Shown in pieces: positions 30,142-41,366 of a stretch of 64,000 bases of DNA. Source of the DNA: Rickettsiales bacterium (GTDB taxonomy: Bacteria; Pseudomonadota; Alphaproteobacteria; Rickettsiales; UBA998); assembly GCA_028279475.1 (NCBI GenBank), contig JANQNR010000002.1, positions 1 to 64,000 of the forward strand, in the 5' to 3' direction. Within the stretch, counting starts at the first letter, position 1. The number at the start of each line of letters is the position of its first letter. The translations under genes were made by a program, and so were the position numbers. The notes beneath the pieces were generated by a model. The model was given only the letters and a program-made list of their open reading frames with translations. It searched no databases and was not told the DNA's origin.

Positions 30142-31595
30142 CCCCTTTATCTGCAGACCATGCCGCCTTGCCATCAGATCAATCTGCCGGCGATGCCTCG
30201 GAATGGGAATTCGTCAGCGCCAAATTGCAAAAAACCTACGGGGACGCTATATACCGAAGCTGGATGAAACCGCTGCGTTACGAGGGCATCACCAACGGGC
30301 AGGCCATCCTTGCCGCACCAACCCGGTTTATGAAGGAGTGGGTATTGACCCATTACCGGGACACCCTGACAGAACTCTTTCATGCCAGCAACCCACGCAT
30401 ACACGCCGTTGATGTCATTGTGCGAACACCAACACCACCACATCATAGTAAAGGTAACTCCGCGTCCGCACCATCCACGGCTATACCTGCGCATTCGGCG
30501 ACAACGCCTGCATCCGTACCATCGAATTCTGACGCTTCCACCGAACGGCATCCGCTGGACAAAATGGGGGCGGCGCTTGATCCACGTTATACCTTCGATA
30601 ATTTCGTTGTGGGGAAGGCCAATGAGCTGGCCTTTGCCGCCGCCCGTCGTGTCGGCGAATCACATGAGTGCATTTCGGGATGCAACCCGCTCTTCCTTTA
30701 TGGGGGCGTTGGGCTTGGAAAAACACACCTGATGCACGCCATCGCCTGGCGGCTGCGCCAAACCAACCCGGAACGCCGCGTGGTTTATCTCTCCGCCGAG
30801 AAATTCATGTACCAGTTTATCAAGGCGCTGCGCTTCAATGAAACCATGGCCTTTAAGGAACAGTTCCGCTCGGTGGACGTCTTGATGGTCGATGATGTAC
30901 AATTCATCAGTGGCAAAGACTCTACCCAGGAAGAATTCTTCCATACCTTCAATGCGCTGGTCGATCAGAACAAGCAACTCGTTATCTCTGCGGACCGTTC
31001 GCCTTCTGATCTGGAAGGTATGGAAGAACGGATTAAATCTCGCCTTGGCTGGGGACTGGTCGCTGACATTCATGCTACCAGCTATGAGCTACGCTATGGC
31101 ATTCTTGAATCCAAGGTCGAGAACCTCACCAGTGGCACCGTACCACAGGAAGTGTTAGAATTTCTGGCGCGCCGAATTACCTCCAATGTGCGTGAACTGG
31201 AAGGAGCGCTGAATCGTGTCGTGGCACATTCCACCCTGATTGGTCGCCCGGTGACACTGGAAAGCACACAGGAAGTCCTGCAAGACCTGCTACGCTCTTG
31301 CAACAAGCGTATTACGGTAGAAGACATCCAGAAACAGGTCGCCGAATATTACAATATCAAGGTCTCAGACATGCATTCGGCGCGGCGCTCCGTCACCATT
31401 GCCCGCCCGCGCCAGATTGCCATGTACCTGGCTAAACAACTCACTACCAAGAGCCTACCGGAAATTGGACGAAAGTTCGGCGGCAAGGATCATACGACCG
31501 TCATGCATGGCGTCAAACGCATTCAGGAACTGATGCAGAAAGACAGCGAGTTGTGCGATGATGTCGAGCGGCTGCAACGCACAATCAGTGCCTAA
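30126..31595 (+). CDS. dnaA: Chromosomal replication initiator DnaA
   Basis: [29 protein letters not shown]-terminal [16 protein letters not shown]. Confidence 0.98.
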   Translation: MATGVTPLSADHAALPSDQSAGDASEWEFVSAKLQKTYGDAIYRSWMKPLRYEGITNGQAILAAPTRFMKEWVLTHYRDTLTELFHASNPRIHAVDVIVRTPTPPHHSKGNSASAPSTAIPAHSATTPASVPSNSDASTERHPLDKMGAALDPRYTFDNFVVGKANELAFAAARRVGESHECISGCNPLFLYGGVGLGKTHLMHAIAWRLRQTNPERRVVYLSAEKFMYQFIKALRFNETMAFKEQFRSVDVLMVDDVQFISGKDSTQEEFFHTFNALVDQNKQLVISADRSPSDLEGMEERIKSRLGWGLVADIHATSYELRYGILESKVENLTSGTVPQEVLEFLARRITSNVRELEGALNRVVAHSTLIGRPVTLESTQEVLQDLLRSCNKRITVEDIQKQVAEYYNIKVSDMHSARRSVTIARPRQIAMYLAKQLTTKSLPEIGRKFGGKDHTTVMHGVKRIQELMQKDSELCDDVERLQRTISA

Positions 31596-31600
31596 CCCTT

Positions 31601-32362
31601 ATGGCATCCACCGATTTCATTGACTTTGTCCATCAACTGGCGGATGCATCCGGTGCGATATTGCGCGATTCTTTCCGTCAGCCGGAGTTACAGGCCACCC
31701 TCAAAGCGGATGCGTCCCCGGTCACACAGGCTGATCGTACTGTCGAAGCTCGTCTGCGCGAGATGATCCAGGATACCTTCCCTGACCATGGCATTCTCGG
31801 TGAGGAATTCGACCCGCATCAACCGAACGCTCCCTATCAATGGGTGCTGGATCCGATTGACGGGACTCGTGCCTTTGCCTGCGGTGTCCCGACCTTCAGC
31901 ACATTGATCGGACTGCTGCATCATGGCATACCGGTATTGGGGGTATTGGATCAACCTATCACCAGGGAACGCTGGATTGGCGGTGTGGGAGACAGCACCT
32001 ATCATACCAGTCGCATCACAACGCTGGCACAGGCTCGGCTGGCAACAACCTCCCCCTATCTGTTTACCGACACGCAACGCCCGGCATTTGAACGCCTGCG
32101 CCGCACGACCGCCATTCAAAACTTTGGTGGTGACGGCTATAATTATGCGCTGCTGGCCAGTGGTCATATCGACCTGATGATCGAAGCCGGGCTAAAGCCA
32201 TATGATCTGCTACCATTATTGCCCATTCTCTCCGATGCCGGCGCCGGTGTCACCGACTGGAACGGCCAACCACTCGACCTGAAAGCGGCGTCACTGGATG
32301 TGCTGGTCAGCGCCAATGACGCCTTGCATCAACAGGCGTTAGCGCTTATGAACAAGACATGA
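31601..32362 (+). CDS. Inositol monophosphatase family, probable histidinol-phosphatase
   Basis: GEEF...[23 protein letters not shown]. Confidence 0.88.
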   Translation: MASTDFIDFVHQLADASGAILRDSFRQPELQATLKADASPVTQADRTVEARLREMIQDTFPDHGILGEEFDPHQPNAPYQWVLDPIDGTRAFACGVPTFSTLIGLLHHGIPVLGVLDQPITRERWIGGVGDSTYHTSRITTLAQARLATTSPYLFTDTQRPAFERLRRTTAIQNFGGDGYNYALLASGHIDLMIEAGLKPYDLLPLLPILSDAGAGVTDWNGQPLDLKAASLDVLVSANDALHQQALALMNKT

Positions 32363-33705
32363 AGAATACTCCTCTAACTATCATTGGTGCCGGGCTGGCC
32401 GGTAGTGAGGCCGCCTGGCAGGCCGCACAGGCCGGCATTCCCGTAACACTCTATGAAATGCGCCCGACACGGCGCACCGATGCCCATCATACCGATGGCT
32501 GCGCCGAGCTGGTCTGCTCCAACTCGTTTCGCTCCGACGACACCTACCATAATGCCGTCGGCCTGCTGCATGAAGAAATGCGGCGCTGTGACTCCCTAAT
32601 CATGCGTTGCGCCGATGCGCACAAAGTGCCTGCCGGCGGCGCGCTGGCCGTGGATCGCGAGGCCTTCTCACAGGCCGTCACTGAAGCATTGGATGCACAC
32701 CCACACATTACCCTGTGCCGGGAAGAAATCACCGATCTGCCCCCAGCTGAACATGGCCAAACCATCCTTGCGACTGGGCCATTGACTTCGGCAGCACTCA
32801 CCGATGCTATTCTTGAACATACTGGCGAAGACTATCTGGCGTTTTTCGATGCCATCGCCCCGATTGTCGCCCGCGACAGCATTGATATGAGCACTGCCTG
32901 GTTTCAGTCGCGCTATGATAAGGGGGATGGAGCTGATTACATCAACTGCCCGATGAGCGAGACGCAATATCACGCCTTTCTGGACGCCTTACTGGCAGGC
33001 GAAAAAACGGAGTTCAAGGAATGGGAAAAGGACACCCCTTATTTTGAGGGATGCCTCCCGATTGAGGTGATGGCGGAGCGCGGACGCCAGACCCTCACCT
33101 TCGGACCCATGAAACCGGTCGGCCTGACCAACCCGCACGCTGAGGAAAAACCCTATGCCGTGGTACAGTTGCGACAGGATAACAAACTGGGCACGCTCTA
33201 TAATATGGTCGGCTTCCAGACCAAGTTGAAATGGGGGGAACAAACCCGCATTTTCCGCATGATTCCCGGACTGGAGCAGGCAGAATTTGTGCGCCTCGGC
33301 GGCATTCATCGCAATACGTTTATCAACAGTCCCGCGCTGCTAGATGAACAGATGCGCTTGAAGTCTGCCCCGCATTTGCGCTTTGCCGGACAAATCACCG
33401 GCGTGGAGGGCTATGTGGAGAGTGCTGCGACCGGATTAATTGCCGGACGCATGGCCGCGGCGGAATATGTCGGACAACCAGTCATGCCGCCCTCCCCTTT
33501 CACGGCGATGGGTGCCTTGCTGTATCATATTACCGGCGGTGCCAATGCCCGCACCTTCCAACCGATGAATGTTAATTTTGGTTTGTTCCCGCCACTCGAG
33601 GGCAAAAAAATTCCTAAGAAAGAGCGGCCACGGCGTCATGCTGAGCGAGCGCTAAGCGCATTGGAAAGTTGGCAAACCACCCACGCATGGCGCGATGCTT
33701 CGTGA
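32359..33705 (+). CDS. trmFO: Methylenetetrahydrofolate-tRNA-(uracil-5-)-methyltransferase TrmFO
   Basis: [27 protein letters not shown]...[11 protein letters not shown]. Confidence 0.97.
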   Translation: MKNTPLTIIGAGLAGSEAAWQAAQAGIPVTLYEMRPTRRTDAHHTDGCAELVCSNSFRSDDTYHNAVGLLHEEMRRCDSLIMRCADAHKVPAGGALAVDREAFSQAVTEALDAHPHITLCREEITDLPPAEHGQTILATGPLTSAALTDAILEHTGEDYLAFFDAIAPIVARDSIDMSTAWFQSRYDKGDGADYINCPMSETQYHAFLDALLAGEKTEFKEWEKDTPYFEGCLPIEVMAERGRQTLTFGPMKPVGLTNPHAEEKPYAVVQLRQDNKLGTLYNMVGFQTKLKWGEQTRIFRMIPGLEQAEFVRLGGIHRNTFINSPALLDEQMRLKSAPHLRFAGQITGVEGYVESAATGLIAGRMAAAEYVGQPVMPPSPFTAMGALLYHITGGANARTFQPMNVNFGLFPPLEGKKIPKKERPRRHAERALSALESWQTTHAWRDAS

Positions 33706-33760
33706 CAACACAAGATCATTCAACCTCATGTTCAGAGTACATACATATTCCTTTTATCCC

Positions 33761-33909
33761 GTCATTCCGGGCTTGACCCGGAATCCATCTATCAACAATA
33801 CGCCATACCGGTGCAGGCCGGTATCTGATTGCGATGAGACTCCGGCCTTCGCCGGAGTGACGATGACACAATGGATTCCGGATCGCGCCTACGGCTTGTC
33901 CGGAATGAC
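33761..33909. repeat. GTCATTCCGG-type palindromic element (family B) with a nested inner palindrome
   Basis: Outer GTCATTCCGGGCTTGACCCGGAATCCATC / GGATTCCGGATCGCGCCTACGGCTTGTCCGGAATGAC; inner CCATACCGGTGCAGGCCGGTATC...CTCCGGCCTTCGCCGGAG. Confidence 0.87.
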
Positions 33910-33924
33910 GAAAAAAGTAAAATC

Positions 33925-34638
33925 ATGAACGCTAATCCTCAGTTAGCATTCACAGTTCCGACGCTGACGTTATCCGGCTGGGTGCAGCCGTTTGAGGCGT
34001 TGACACCACTCATGCATGACGCGCAGGCAATTGATTACGAAGATGCTGAGCACCCGGAAGCGGTCATAGAGCAACTAGCGAGTCATGCTGATCTGCCATT
34101 AGCGATTGGCTGGTCGCTGGGTGGGTGGCTGCTAATGCTGGCAGCAGCGCGCGGCATCATTCGTCCGCATTTACTGGTCGTGCTGGCAGCGCCGGTGCAG
34201 TTTGTGGCCTGTGACGCCTTTCCGCACGGTATGGCGCCACCTCTCTTTGACCAATTCAACACTAACGTCCGTACCCAGCCGGAACGCGCGGCACGACGGT
34301 TCGCGCATCTCATTGCCCATGGTGATCGTCATTATGACCGCATCGTGCCGTCACTGGAACACACACCCATGATCGCTTCACTAGGCTGGCAACGCTGGCT
34401 GACGCATCTGGAAGCGCAGCGCCATACCGACATTGACTACCGCGCGCTGCCCCCTACTCTGTTCATTTATGGCGAAGAAGACCGCATCGTTTCACCGCAG
34501 CAGGGGCGCTACCTACACGCACAAACACTACAGAGCCACCTGGCCATCTGGCCGGAATGCGCCCATGCACCGCATCTGCATGATGCATCAAAGCTACGCA
34601 CACTCATCATGGAGCATTATGCCCGTGCCGTCCGCTAA
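33925..34638 (+). CDS. Alpha/beta hydrolase, BioH-like (pimeloyl-ACP methyl ester esterase candidate)
   Basis: Nucleophile elbow AIGWSLGG; DRIVSPQQG; overlaps bioC. Confidence 0.75.
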   Translation: MNANPQLAFTVPTLTLSGWVQPFEALTPLMHDAQAIDYEDAEHPEAVIEQLASHADLPLAIGWSLGGWLLMLAAARGIIRPHLLVVLAAPVQFVACDAFPHGMAPPLFDQFNTNVRTQPERAARRFAHLIAHGDRHYDRIVPSLEHTPMIASLGWQRWLTHLEAQRHTDIDYRALPPTLFIYGEEDRIVSPQQGRYLHAQTLQSHLAIWPECAHAPHLHDASKLRTLIMEHYARAVR

Positions 34639-35377
34639 ACAGGTCGCGCAGCATTTTGGACGGGCAGCCACCACCTATGACGCCCATGCCACGCTTCAGC
34701 AGGACGTGGCGGACAAGGTGGCGGCATTGGCAACACCGTATCTGGATAATGCACGCATCATCCTCGATGCCGGATGTGGAAGCGGCGCGTTGGCGGCCAG
34801 ATTACCGGGCTCTCCTCTCATCGGGCTGGACCTCTCGGAAGCCATGTGCCAACAAGCATTTGCGCAGTATCGCATGCCCGTACTGTGCAGTGATGCTACT
34901 TGCCTCCCTTTGCAGGATCGTTGCTGTGATGTGTATGTGTCGTCGCTGTGCTGGCAATGGCTGGACGTAGCGCAGGCTATTCGCGACATGCGGCGCGTGC
35001 TTGCTCCCGAAGGTATTGCGATTGTTGCCATGCCAGTGCATGGGACGTTTGCCGAGCTGGAACATAGTATGCAAACGCTGGGTTTTCCCAACCGGCTGCT
35101 GCCTCTTCTACCATCTGATAGGCTGACTGGCCTGTTGCAATCCGAAAGGCTGGCTATCCTGCATAGCTCGCAAGAGCAACAGCGTCACTCCCATCCCAAT
35201 ACCCAGCAGTTCTTTCAGTCCTTACGCGCCATCGGAGCAACGGCATCCGATGCCAAGCGCCCTATCACCCCTAAAGAGTTACGCCGGTTGATGCAGCATT
35301 ATGACACGCACCACGCGGATGAGCGCGGTATTTACGTGACCTATCAGATTGGCTATTGGGTGGTGCGTCATGACTAA
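34619..35377 (+). CDS. bioC: Malonyl-ACP O-methyltransferase BioC-like
   Basis: VAQHFGRAATTYDAHATLQ...ILDAGCGSGALAARL; upstream of bioD. Confidence 0.87.
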   Translation: MPVPSAKQVAQHFGRAATTYDAHATLQQDVADKVAALATPYLDNARIILDAGCGSGALAARLPGSPLIGLDLSEAMCQQAFAQYRMPVLCSDATCLPLQDRCCDVYVSSLCWQWLDVAQAIRDMRRVLAPEGIAIVAMPVHGTFAELEHSMQTLGFPNRLLPLLPSDRLTGLLQSERLAILHSSQEQQRHSHPNTQQFFQSLRAIGATASDAKRPITPKELRRLMQHYDTHHADERGIYVTYQIGYWVVRHD

Positions 35378-36104
35378 TGCCTATTTTATCACCGCGACTG
35401 GTACCGAGATCGGCAAAACCTTTGTCACTTCACTGCTGCTGCGACTGGCGCAACGGGATAGCCGCTCGGCACTTGCACTCAAGCCGGTCATTAGTGGATA
35501 TGATCCTGAAACACCCGACACCAGTGACACGGCTCACCTGTTGCAGGCTATGGAACGTCCTGTCACCGCTGATGCTATTGCCACCCTATCGCCTTGGCGG
35601 TTTACCGCCCCACTCTCTCCCCATCGCGCTGCCGAACTGGAAGGCCGGACACTCGATGTCGAGGTGCTCACCGAGTGGTGTCAGGCACAATTATCTGCAA
35701 CTCCGAATAGTTTACACCTCATTGAAGGTGCAGGCGGCATCATGGCACCACTGACCTACACCGCCACTATGCTGGACTGGATGCGCGCACTGAACCTACC
35801 GGTGATTCTCATCACATCGGACTATCTCGGCACCCTGTCCCACACACTCAGCGCTCTGCACTGCCTGCGCCAATCCGGGATCGAACTGGCGGCGACAATT
35901 ATCAATGCTTCAGAAACGCCTGCATCACCCGACATCCTGCCGGCCACTCTGCAATCGCTTTCGCCCTACCCAGAAGCGCCGATCGTCACCTTGCCTCGCT
36001 TTTCCATGGAGGAAGCAACGTTATGGCAGAACGACACCCTGTTTAAACAGGTGGATAGTCGAGAGGAATGCACAGATTTTCTTACGCTGGCGGCCTCGTT
36101 ATGA
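35370..36104 (+). CDS. bioD: Dethiobiotin synthetase
   Basis: YFITATGTEIGKTFVTSLL; LIEGAGGIMAPL. Confidence 0.94.
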   Translation: MTNAYFITATGTEIGKTFVTSLLLRLAQRDSRSALALKPVISGYDPETPDTSDTAHLLQAMERPVTADAIATLSPWRFTAPLSPHRAAELEGRTLDVEVLTEWCQAQLSATPNSLHLIEGAGGIMAPLTYTATMLDWMRALNLPVILITSDYLGTLSHTLSALHCLRQSGIELAATIINASETPASPDILPATLQSLSPYPEAPIVTLPRFSMEEATLWQNDTLFKQVDSREECTDFLTLAASL

Positions 36105-36116
36105 TACAGTGGCTTT

Positions 36117-36812
36117 ATGAATAATAAGCCGGGTAAGGATAAAGAACCGCTCAGCGACATGGAGCAGAAATTTGCCGGTGTCGTCAGTCGGCTGGAAGCG
36201 CTGGCCGACTGGCCACGGCAGCAGGCACTCAAGAAAAAACAGACCGGCCCAATTCGCTATGCCACGTTTAATGACCGTGTCTTCGCCAGTGTCATTGATA
36301 CGGCGCTGAGTTTTATCCTCCTCGCACCGTTTCTGATGGGACTGTCCGATATCATTAGCGGCTCTGGGCGCAGTAACCCGTTAGCAGGTATGCCACCCGG
36401 TACGCCCCCGGGAGAAATTCTGGCACATCTGCAACAAATCGGGTTCTTCAACACATTACTGATGGATTACACCGTCCATTACGTGATTTTCGGTATCCTG
36501 ATTTTATGGCTATGGAACCGTTCTTCCTGCACGCCGGGGAAATGGGCGCTGAAAATGCGCATCGTCGATGATGGCACCTATTGCAAACCCTCGCCAAAAC
36601 AGTTCACCTGGCGCTATCTAGGATATGTCTTATCCATGCTACCACTAACGCTGGGATTTTTCTGGATTCTGTTCGACAAGAAGAAGCGCGCCTGGCATGA
36701 CATGGTTGCCGGTACAGTTGTCGTGAAAGTCGAGCATTGGCGCTTCACTGATGATGGCACCACGCCTCATGTGCGACTGGAAAACCTAAAGGGTGAAGAA
36801 CAGAACGGGTAG
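36117..36812 (+). CDS. RDD family membrane protein
   Basis: NDRVFASVIDTALSFILLAPF...CTPGKWALKMRIVD...KKKRAWHDMVAGTVVV. Confidence 0.87.
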   Translation: MNNKPGKDKEPLSDMEQKFAGVVSRLEALADWPRQQALKKKQTGPIRYATFNDRVFASVIDTALSFILLAPFLMGLSDIISGSGRSNPLAGMPPGTPPGEILAHLQQIGFFNTLLMDYTVHYVIFGILILWLWNRSSCTPGKWALKMRIVDDGTYCKPSPKQFTWRYLGYVLSMLPLTLGFFWILFDKKKRAWHDMVAGTVVVKVEHWRFTDDGTTPHVRLENLKGEEQNG

Positions 36813-36840
36813 GCTCCCACCATGCGCGAGTGCCTCTTTT

Positions 36841-37446
36841 CTACTTCTTCCGCGTGTAGTCGATGTGCATGGCCTGATAGCTTTTGCCATCTGCCCCGGT
36901 ATCATACATGGTGAAGGTATAATTATCAGCATCAACAAACTTCAGTTCGCTTTTAAAACTCACCTGGGCACCCTTCATCGCACAAGAGAAATGCCCGCTT
37001 TCCGTCAGGGTTTTTGACGCGGCATCATAGGTGCCTGTGGCTACCATGGTACCGGTACCCATATTATCCATCCAGATGCTCTGATACTTGTTCTTCAGAT
37101 TATCATGGCCAATATAGCCAATTCCCTCAAATGTCTGGGTCTGATCGCCCATCTCCATGGTACCGTTGACCGTCTGTTGGATGAACCGGCCATCCAGAAT
37201 CCAGGCATTGACGCTAGTGCCCTTAGACGTCTGCTCTGGCGCGTCCGGCGCCATGCGATAGGTCACCGTATAATCCCACTCGCCCACTAATGACTCGAGC
37301 ACCTTGTGCTGCGCTCCCGGCGTGCTGAGCGCCATCATTTTCTTCATTGCTTCGGCATCTGGCGCTGCTGACGCATGCTCATCGGCATTGGCAGTGCCAG
37401 CCGTGGTGAATGCCAATAACGCACAAGTATAAATAAATTTTTTCAT
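36841..37446 (-). CDS. DUF1579 family exported protein
   Basis: Signal peptide; LVGEWDYTVTYRMAPDAPEQTSKGTSVNAWILDGRFIQQTVNGTM. Confidence 0.8.
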   Translation of the reverse strand: MKKFIYTCALLAFTTAGTANADEHASAAPDAEAMKKMMALSTPGAQHKVLESLVGEWDYTVTYRMAPDAPEQTSKGTSVNAWILDGRFIQQTVNGTMEMGDQTQTFEGIGYIGHDNLKNKYQSIWMDNMGTGTMVATGTYDAASKTLTESGHFSCAMKGAQVSFKSELKFVDADNYTFTMYDTGADGKSYQAMHIDYTRKK

Positions 37447-37527
37447 GATATTCTCCCCTATCAGCCATTGCTTACAGAGAGATCATAGGCTTGCACCTTC
37501 ATACGGTCAATAGTGGAGTATAGCACT

Positions 37528-38535
37528 TTAAGCAGTTAATCGCTGCGCCTGCCGTGCCTCATCGGGGGACACTTGTTCTAGTGAAATTCCCAACGTGTCT
37601 AGCAACGCCATATCCACATGTTCGGATGGGTTAGGTGTTGTCAGCAAGGTATCACCGAAAAAGATTGAATTTGCACCCGCCAGAAAGCATAGTGCCTGTG
37701 TGCTAGCGTCCATGGATTCCCGCCCAGCAGACAGGCGGACATAGGATGCAGGCATTACGATACGTGCCACTGCCACGGTGCGGACGAATTCCAGCGGTGG
37801 AAGTGCTTTTTCTCCATGCAGCGGGGTGCCGTCCACCTGCACCAGCAGATTAATTGGCACGCTCTGCGGATGCTCCGGCAGCGTCGCCAGCGTATGCAGA
37901 AATTCGATGCGATCCTGCCGAGATTCACCCATACCGACAATCCCCCCACAACAGGTCTTCATACCGGCGTCGCGCACATGACGTAATGTCTCCAGCCGAT
38001 CCTGATAACTACGTGTGGTGATAATTTCGTCGTAAAATGCCTCGGAACTATCCAGATTGTGATTATAGTAGTCCAGCCCCGCAGTTTTCAACGCCCTTGC
38101 CTGTGCTTCGGACAACATACCTAGCGTCATGCAGGTTTCCAGCCCCAACGCTTTCACCCCGGCAATCATCTCAGTCAGTGTCGGCATGTCGCGTTCTTTC
38201 GGAGAGCGCCAGGCGGCACCCATACAAAAACGGGTGGCACCAGCCTGTTTTGCTTGCCTAGCCGCTTCCAGTACCGGTTCGGCGTTCATCAGTTTGGTAG
38301 CCTTCACAGGCGTATCGTAATGCGCACTTTGCGGGCAGTATTTGCAATCCTCTGGACAGCCACCGGTTTTGATCGACAGCAACGTGGAGGCTTGAATTGT
38401 ATTGGGCTCATGATGCGTTCGATGCACCGTCTGCGCTTGATATAACAGATCGTTAAACGGCAGGTCGAACAGCGTGGCCACCTCCTCTGCCGTCCAGTCA
38501 TTGCGAATGTCAGAATTACTCATGCTGGCCAGCAT
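37528..38535 (-). CDS. bioB: Biotin synthase
   Basis: [52 protein letters not shown]; start may be 38523. Confidence 0.98.
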   Translation of the reverse strand: MLASMSNSDIRNDWTAEEVATLFDLPFNDLLYQAQTVHRTHHEPNTIQASTLLSIKTGGCPEDCKYCPQSAHYDTPVKATKLMNAEPVLEAARQAKQAGATRFCMGAAWRSPKERDMPTLTEMIAGVKALGLETCMTLGMLSEAQARALKTAGLDYYNHNLDSSEAFYDEIITTRSYQDRLETLRHVRDAGMKTCCGGIVGMGESRQDRIEFLHTLATLPEHPQSVPINLLVQVDGTPLHGEKALPPLEFVRTVAVARIVMPASYVRLSAGRESMDASTQALCFLAGANSIFFGDTLLTTPNPSEHVDMALLDTLGISLEQVSPDEARQAQRLTA

Positions 38536-38561
38536 AGGCAGTACCGGCTATAAAGACAAGC

Positions 38562-39677
38562 ATGATAGAATTTTCTTCCGGTTCTCTTCATGCACATCTA
38601 TATGACGCACGGCAGCAGGCGGAAGCGTCCGGGCGCTGGCGTACGCTTACTACCTCTCACGTGGATAGCGTGTATGTGGAGCAGAACGGCACACGTTACC
38701 TATCCTTTTGCAGTAATGACTATCTTGGGACTGCGGCGAGTAATACGCATAGACGGACGATCAAGGGGGCGAGTGCATCACAATTGATTACCGGCCACCA
38801 CCCAGCCTATGCCCGTCTGGCATCGTTGTTGTCGGCAATGAAACAGTCGGAAGCAGCACTGATCTTCGGTAGCGGGTACCTGGCGGCGATCGGTACAATA
38901 CCGGCGTTGGTCGGGAAAGGTGATCTGGTGCTGATGGATCGTCTGTCCCATGCCTGCCTGATAGATGGGGTACGGCTTTCCGGTGCACGTTTTCAACGGT
39001 TTCAACATAACGATATGGCGCATTTGGAAACATTGCTTGCGCGACATCGCGCTGCATATCGTCACTGTTTAATCGTAACAGAAACGGTGTTCGGGATGGA
39101 TGGGGATCGGGCACCTTTGCCGGAATTGGGAACGCTTGCGCTGGCGCATGATGCCTGGCTGATGACCGATGATGCACATGGGCTCGGACTGCCTGCACCA
39201 CATACTAACCCGGCGGACATACAGATGGGCACACTGTCCAAAGCCGCAGGTGCGTATGGAGGATATGTTTGTGGGAGCCGTTTGTTGATTGACCATTTGG
39301 CATCTCATGCCCGTTCCGCTATTTTTTCAACAGCATTGCCGGAAGCCATCATTCAGGCGGCGATGGATGGACTGACCTGTATGCAAAACGAACCGGAACG
39401 CGCTGAGCAGGTGATGTGCCATGCCCGCTATGTCTGCGATGCCTTAGTATTGCAGGAGCCACAAAGTCCAATCATTCCGGTGGTTCTTGGTGATAATGAT
39501 CGCGTTATGGAAGTGCACACCGCATTGAAAGTGCAGGGAATTTTGGTGGCCGCCATCCGCCCTCCCACCGTACCGGAAGGGACCGCGCGGTTGCGTATTT
39601 CCCTAAGTGCGGCGCATTGCGAAGAAGACGTGGAGCGATTGGTACAGACCGTCAAGAATGCCATGGGAAATAAATGA
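38562..39677 (+). CDS. bioF: 8-amino-7-oxononanoate synthase
   Basis: YLSFCSNDYLG; LMTDDAHGLG; GTLSKAAGAYGGYVCGS. Confidence 0.96.
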   Translation: MIEFSSGSLHAHLYDARQQAEASGRWRTLTTSHVDSVYVEQNGTRYLSFCSNDYLGTAASNTHRRTIKGASASQLITGHHPAYARLASLLSAMKQSEAALIFGSGYLAAIGTIPALVGKGDLVLMDRLSHACLIDGVRLSGARFQRFQHNDMAHLETLLARHRAAYRHCLIVTETVFGMDGDRAPLPELGTLALAHDAWLMTDDAHGLGLPAPHTNPADIQMGTLSKAAGAYGGYVCGSRLLIDHLASHARSAIFSTALPEAIIQAAMDGLTCMQNEPERAEQVMCHARYVCDALVLQEPQSPIIPVVLGDNDRVMEVHTALKVQGILVAAIRPPTVPEGTARLRISLSAAHCEEDVERLVQTVKNAMGNK

Positions 39678-39752
39678 ATTATCTCAAGCTGACAAATGGA
39701 ACCCTGCTGTTCAATTGCTTAGAATTGGTGCGTGGTTGAATAAGCAACCTCC

Positions 39753-40460
39753 CTACGCCTGCTTCAACTTTGACCATAATGCCTCGTTCACATACTCGGT
39801 CAGAAACGCCTTGTGCCGTTCCCTCTCCTCTTCATTTGGCGAAAAATGGCGGCGTGGAAAATCAACTGCTTTATTGCCGGACGACGCATCCTGCTCTACG
39901 TCGGCGGAGTCAGCAGCCTGCGTTTGCAAACCAAAGCTGACCTGCCGCCCACCCATCAGCTCCAGATAGACATCGGCGAGCAATTCGGCATCCAGTAACG
40001 CCCCGTGCTTGGTACGCACGGATAAGTCAATCTCAAACCGACGACACAGCGCATCCAGGCTCGCCGGCTGTCCGGGGTATTTCCGTCGTGCAATTTGCAG
40101 CGTATCAATAGCGCGATTCGAGGCAAACGCGGAAAACCCGGCTACCTTGAGTTCATGGTTGATAAATTTCATATCGAACCCGGCATTGTGCGCAACCAGT
40201 GGCGCATCCCCGACAAATTCCAGAAATTCCTGTGCCTTATCCTTGAACAATGGCTTATCCGCCAGAAACGCCGCGCTCAGGCCATGGACGCGCTCAGCCT
40301 CTTCCGGCATGTCACGCTGAGGGTTCAAATAGGCATGATACACCCGTCCAGTGCGGACATACCCTTCCATCTCCACGCAGCCAATTTCAACAATGCGGTG
40401 CCCGGCACGCGGATCCAGGCCGGTCGTTTCAGTATCAAAAGCAATATGGCGTTGGTTCAT
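39753..40460 (-). CDS. dnaQ: DNA polymerase III subunit epsilon
   Basis: HIAFDTETTGLDPRAGHRIVEIGCVEM; LVAHNAGFDMKFIN. Confidence 0.95.
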   Translation of the reverse strand: MNQRHIAFDTETTGLDPRAGHRIVEIGCVEMEGYVRTGRVYHAYLNPQRDMPEEAERVHGLSAAFLADKPLFKDKAQEFLEFVGDAPLVAHNAGFDMKFINHELKVAGFSAFASNRAIDTLQIARRKYPGQPASLDALCRRFEIDLSVRTKHGALLDAELLADVYLELMGGRQVSFGLQTQAADSADVEQDASSGNKAVDFPRRHFSPNEEERERHKAFLTEYVNEALWSKLKQA

Positions 40461-40475
40461 AGGCTCACTATATAA

Positions 40476-41330
40476 TCATTCCAGTACATCGCGCAACGAG
40501 ACTGTGCCACTACCACGCCTGGCTGGTTGCTGTTGCGATGCATGTGGCGTCCATGCCGTCAGACACAGTAGTTCCACTTCCGCCGTCACCCGACCTTCAT
40601 GATCGCTATAATCGCGAACATACGCTTCCGCCGCATCAAAGAAAACCCGGCGAGGCGTCGGGTGACGTAACCGATCCGTCAGGCAATTGGTTTCGCCCAT
40701 ACCGCGTAGTTCTTTCAATCCGTGCCAGAAGCTTTCATAGGAGAGCGTGAGTCGCTCGCTATCCACCACCGGCAGGGAAAACCCGGCGCGCTGCAACAGA
40801 TTCCCGGCATCACGCACATCGCAAAATGGTGCTACACGTGGGCTAATGCCGCCATACTGTGCTTCGCTTTCGGCCAGCACCTGGCGCAATCCCATCAGGC
40901 TACGTGCGCCTGGTAGTGCAGCCAGTAAAAGCCCATCCGGCTTTAAAGCACGACGCATCTGGATCAGTGCACCCGGCAGATCATTCACCGCATGCAGGCT
41001 CAACACACTAATGACGGCGTCCAACGCACCATCCGCGATAGGCAGCGTTTCTTCATCCATGACTATGCGCTGCTTCGCCAGCGGCAATCGCTCTCCAGCA
41101 AGGTCAGCAAAGACTGCCTGCCCGATGCGCGCATGCTCTGCCAGCGCTGTCGATGATGCCCCGATGACCAGCACCCGTTCGAAGCGCCGGTCGATGGCAT
41201 CCAACCGCTCCAACAATCGCACTTCCGCCTCACGATGGAGCACATCATGTTCGGCAAATTCTGCTGCACTGCGACTGCGCCGCTGGCGATACAGGTGCCG
41301 ATCAAAGGTTTGATGTGGTGGCGACGTCAT
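40476..41330 (-). CDS. SAM-dependent methyltransferase (NDUFAF5/BioC-like)
   Basis: FDRHLYRQRRSRSAAEFAEHDVLHREAEVRLLERL; methyltransferase fold. Confidence 0.85.
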   Translation of the reverse strand: MTSPPHQTFDRHLYRQRRSRSAAEFAEHDVLHREAEVRLLERLDAIDRRFERVLVIGASSTALAEHARIGQAVFADLAGERLPLAKQRIVMDEETLPIADGALDAVISVLSLHAVNDLPGALIQMRRALKPDGLLLAALPGARSLMGLRQVLAESEAQYGGISPRVAPFCDVRDAGNLLQRAGFSLPVVDSERLTLSYESFWHGLKELRGMGETNCLTDRLRHPTPRRVFFDAAEAYVRDYSDHEGRVTAEVELLCLTAWTPHASQQQPARRGSGTVSLRDVLE

Positions 41331-41366
41331 AATTATGCTACATACGCCATATACATCATCATTGAA

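Noticed and set aside
36841-37446. DUF1579 protein as part of biotin metabolism
   Set aside because: Opposite strand, signal peptide and family identity give no functional link beyond proximity.
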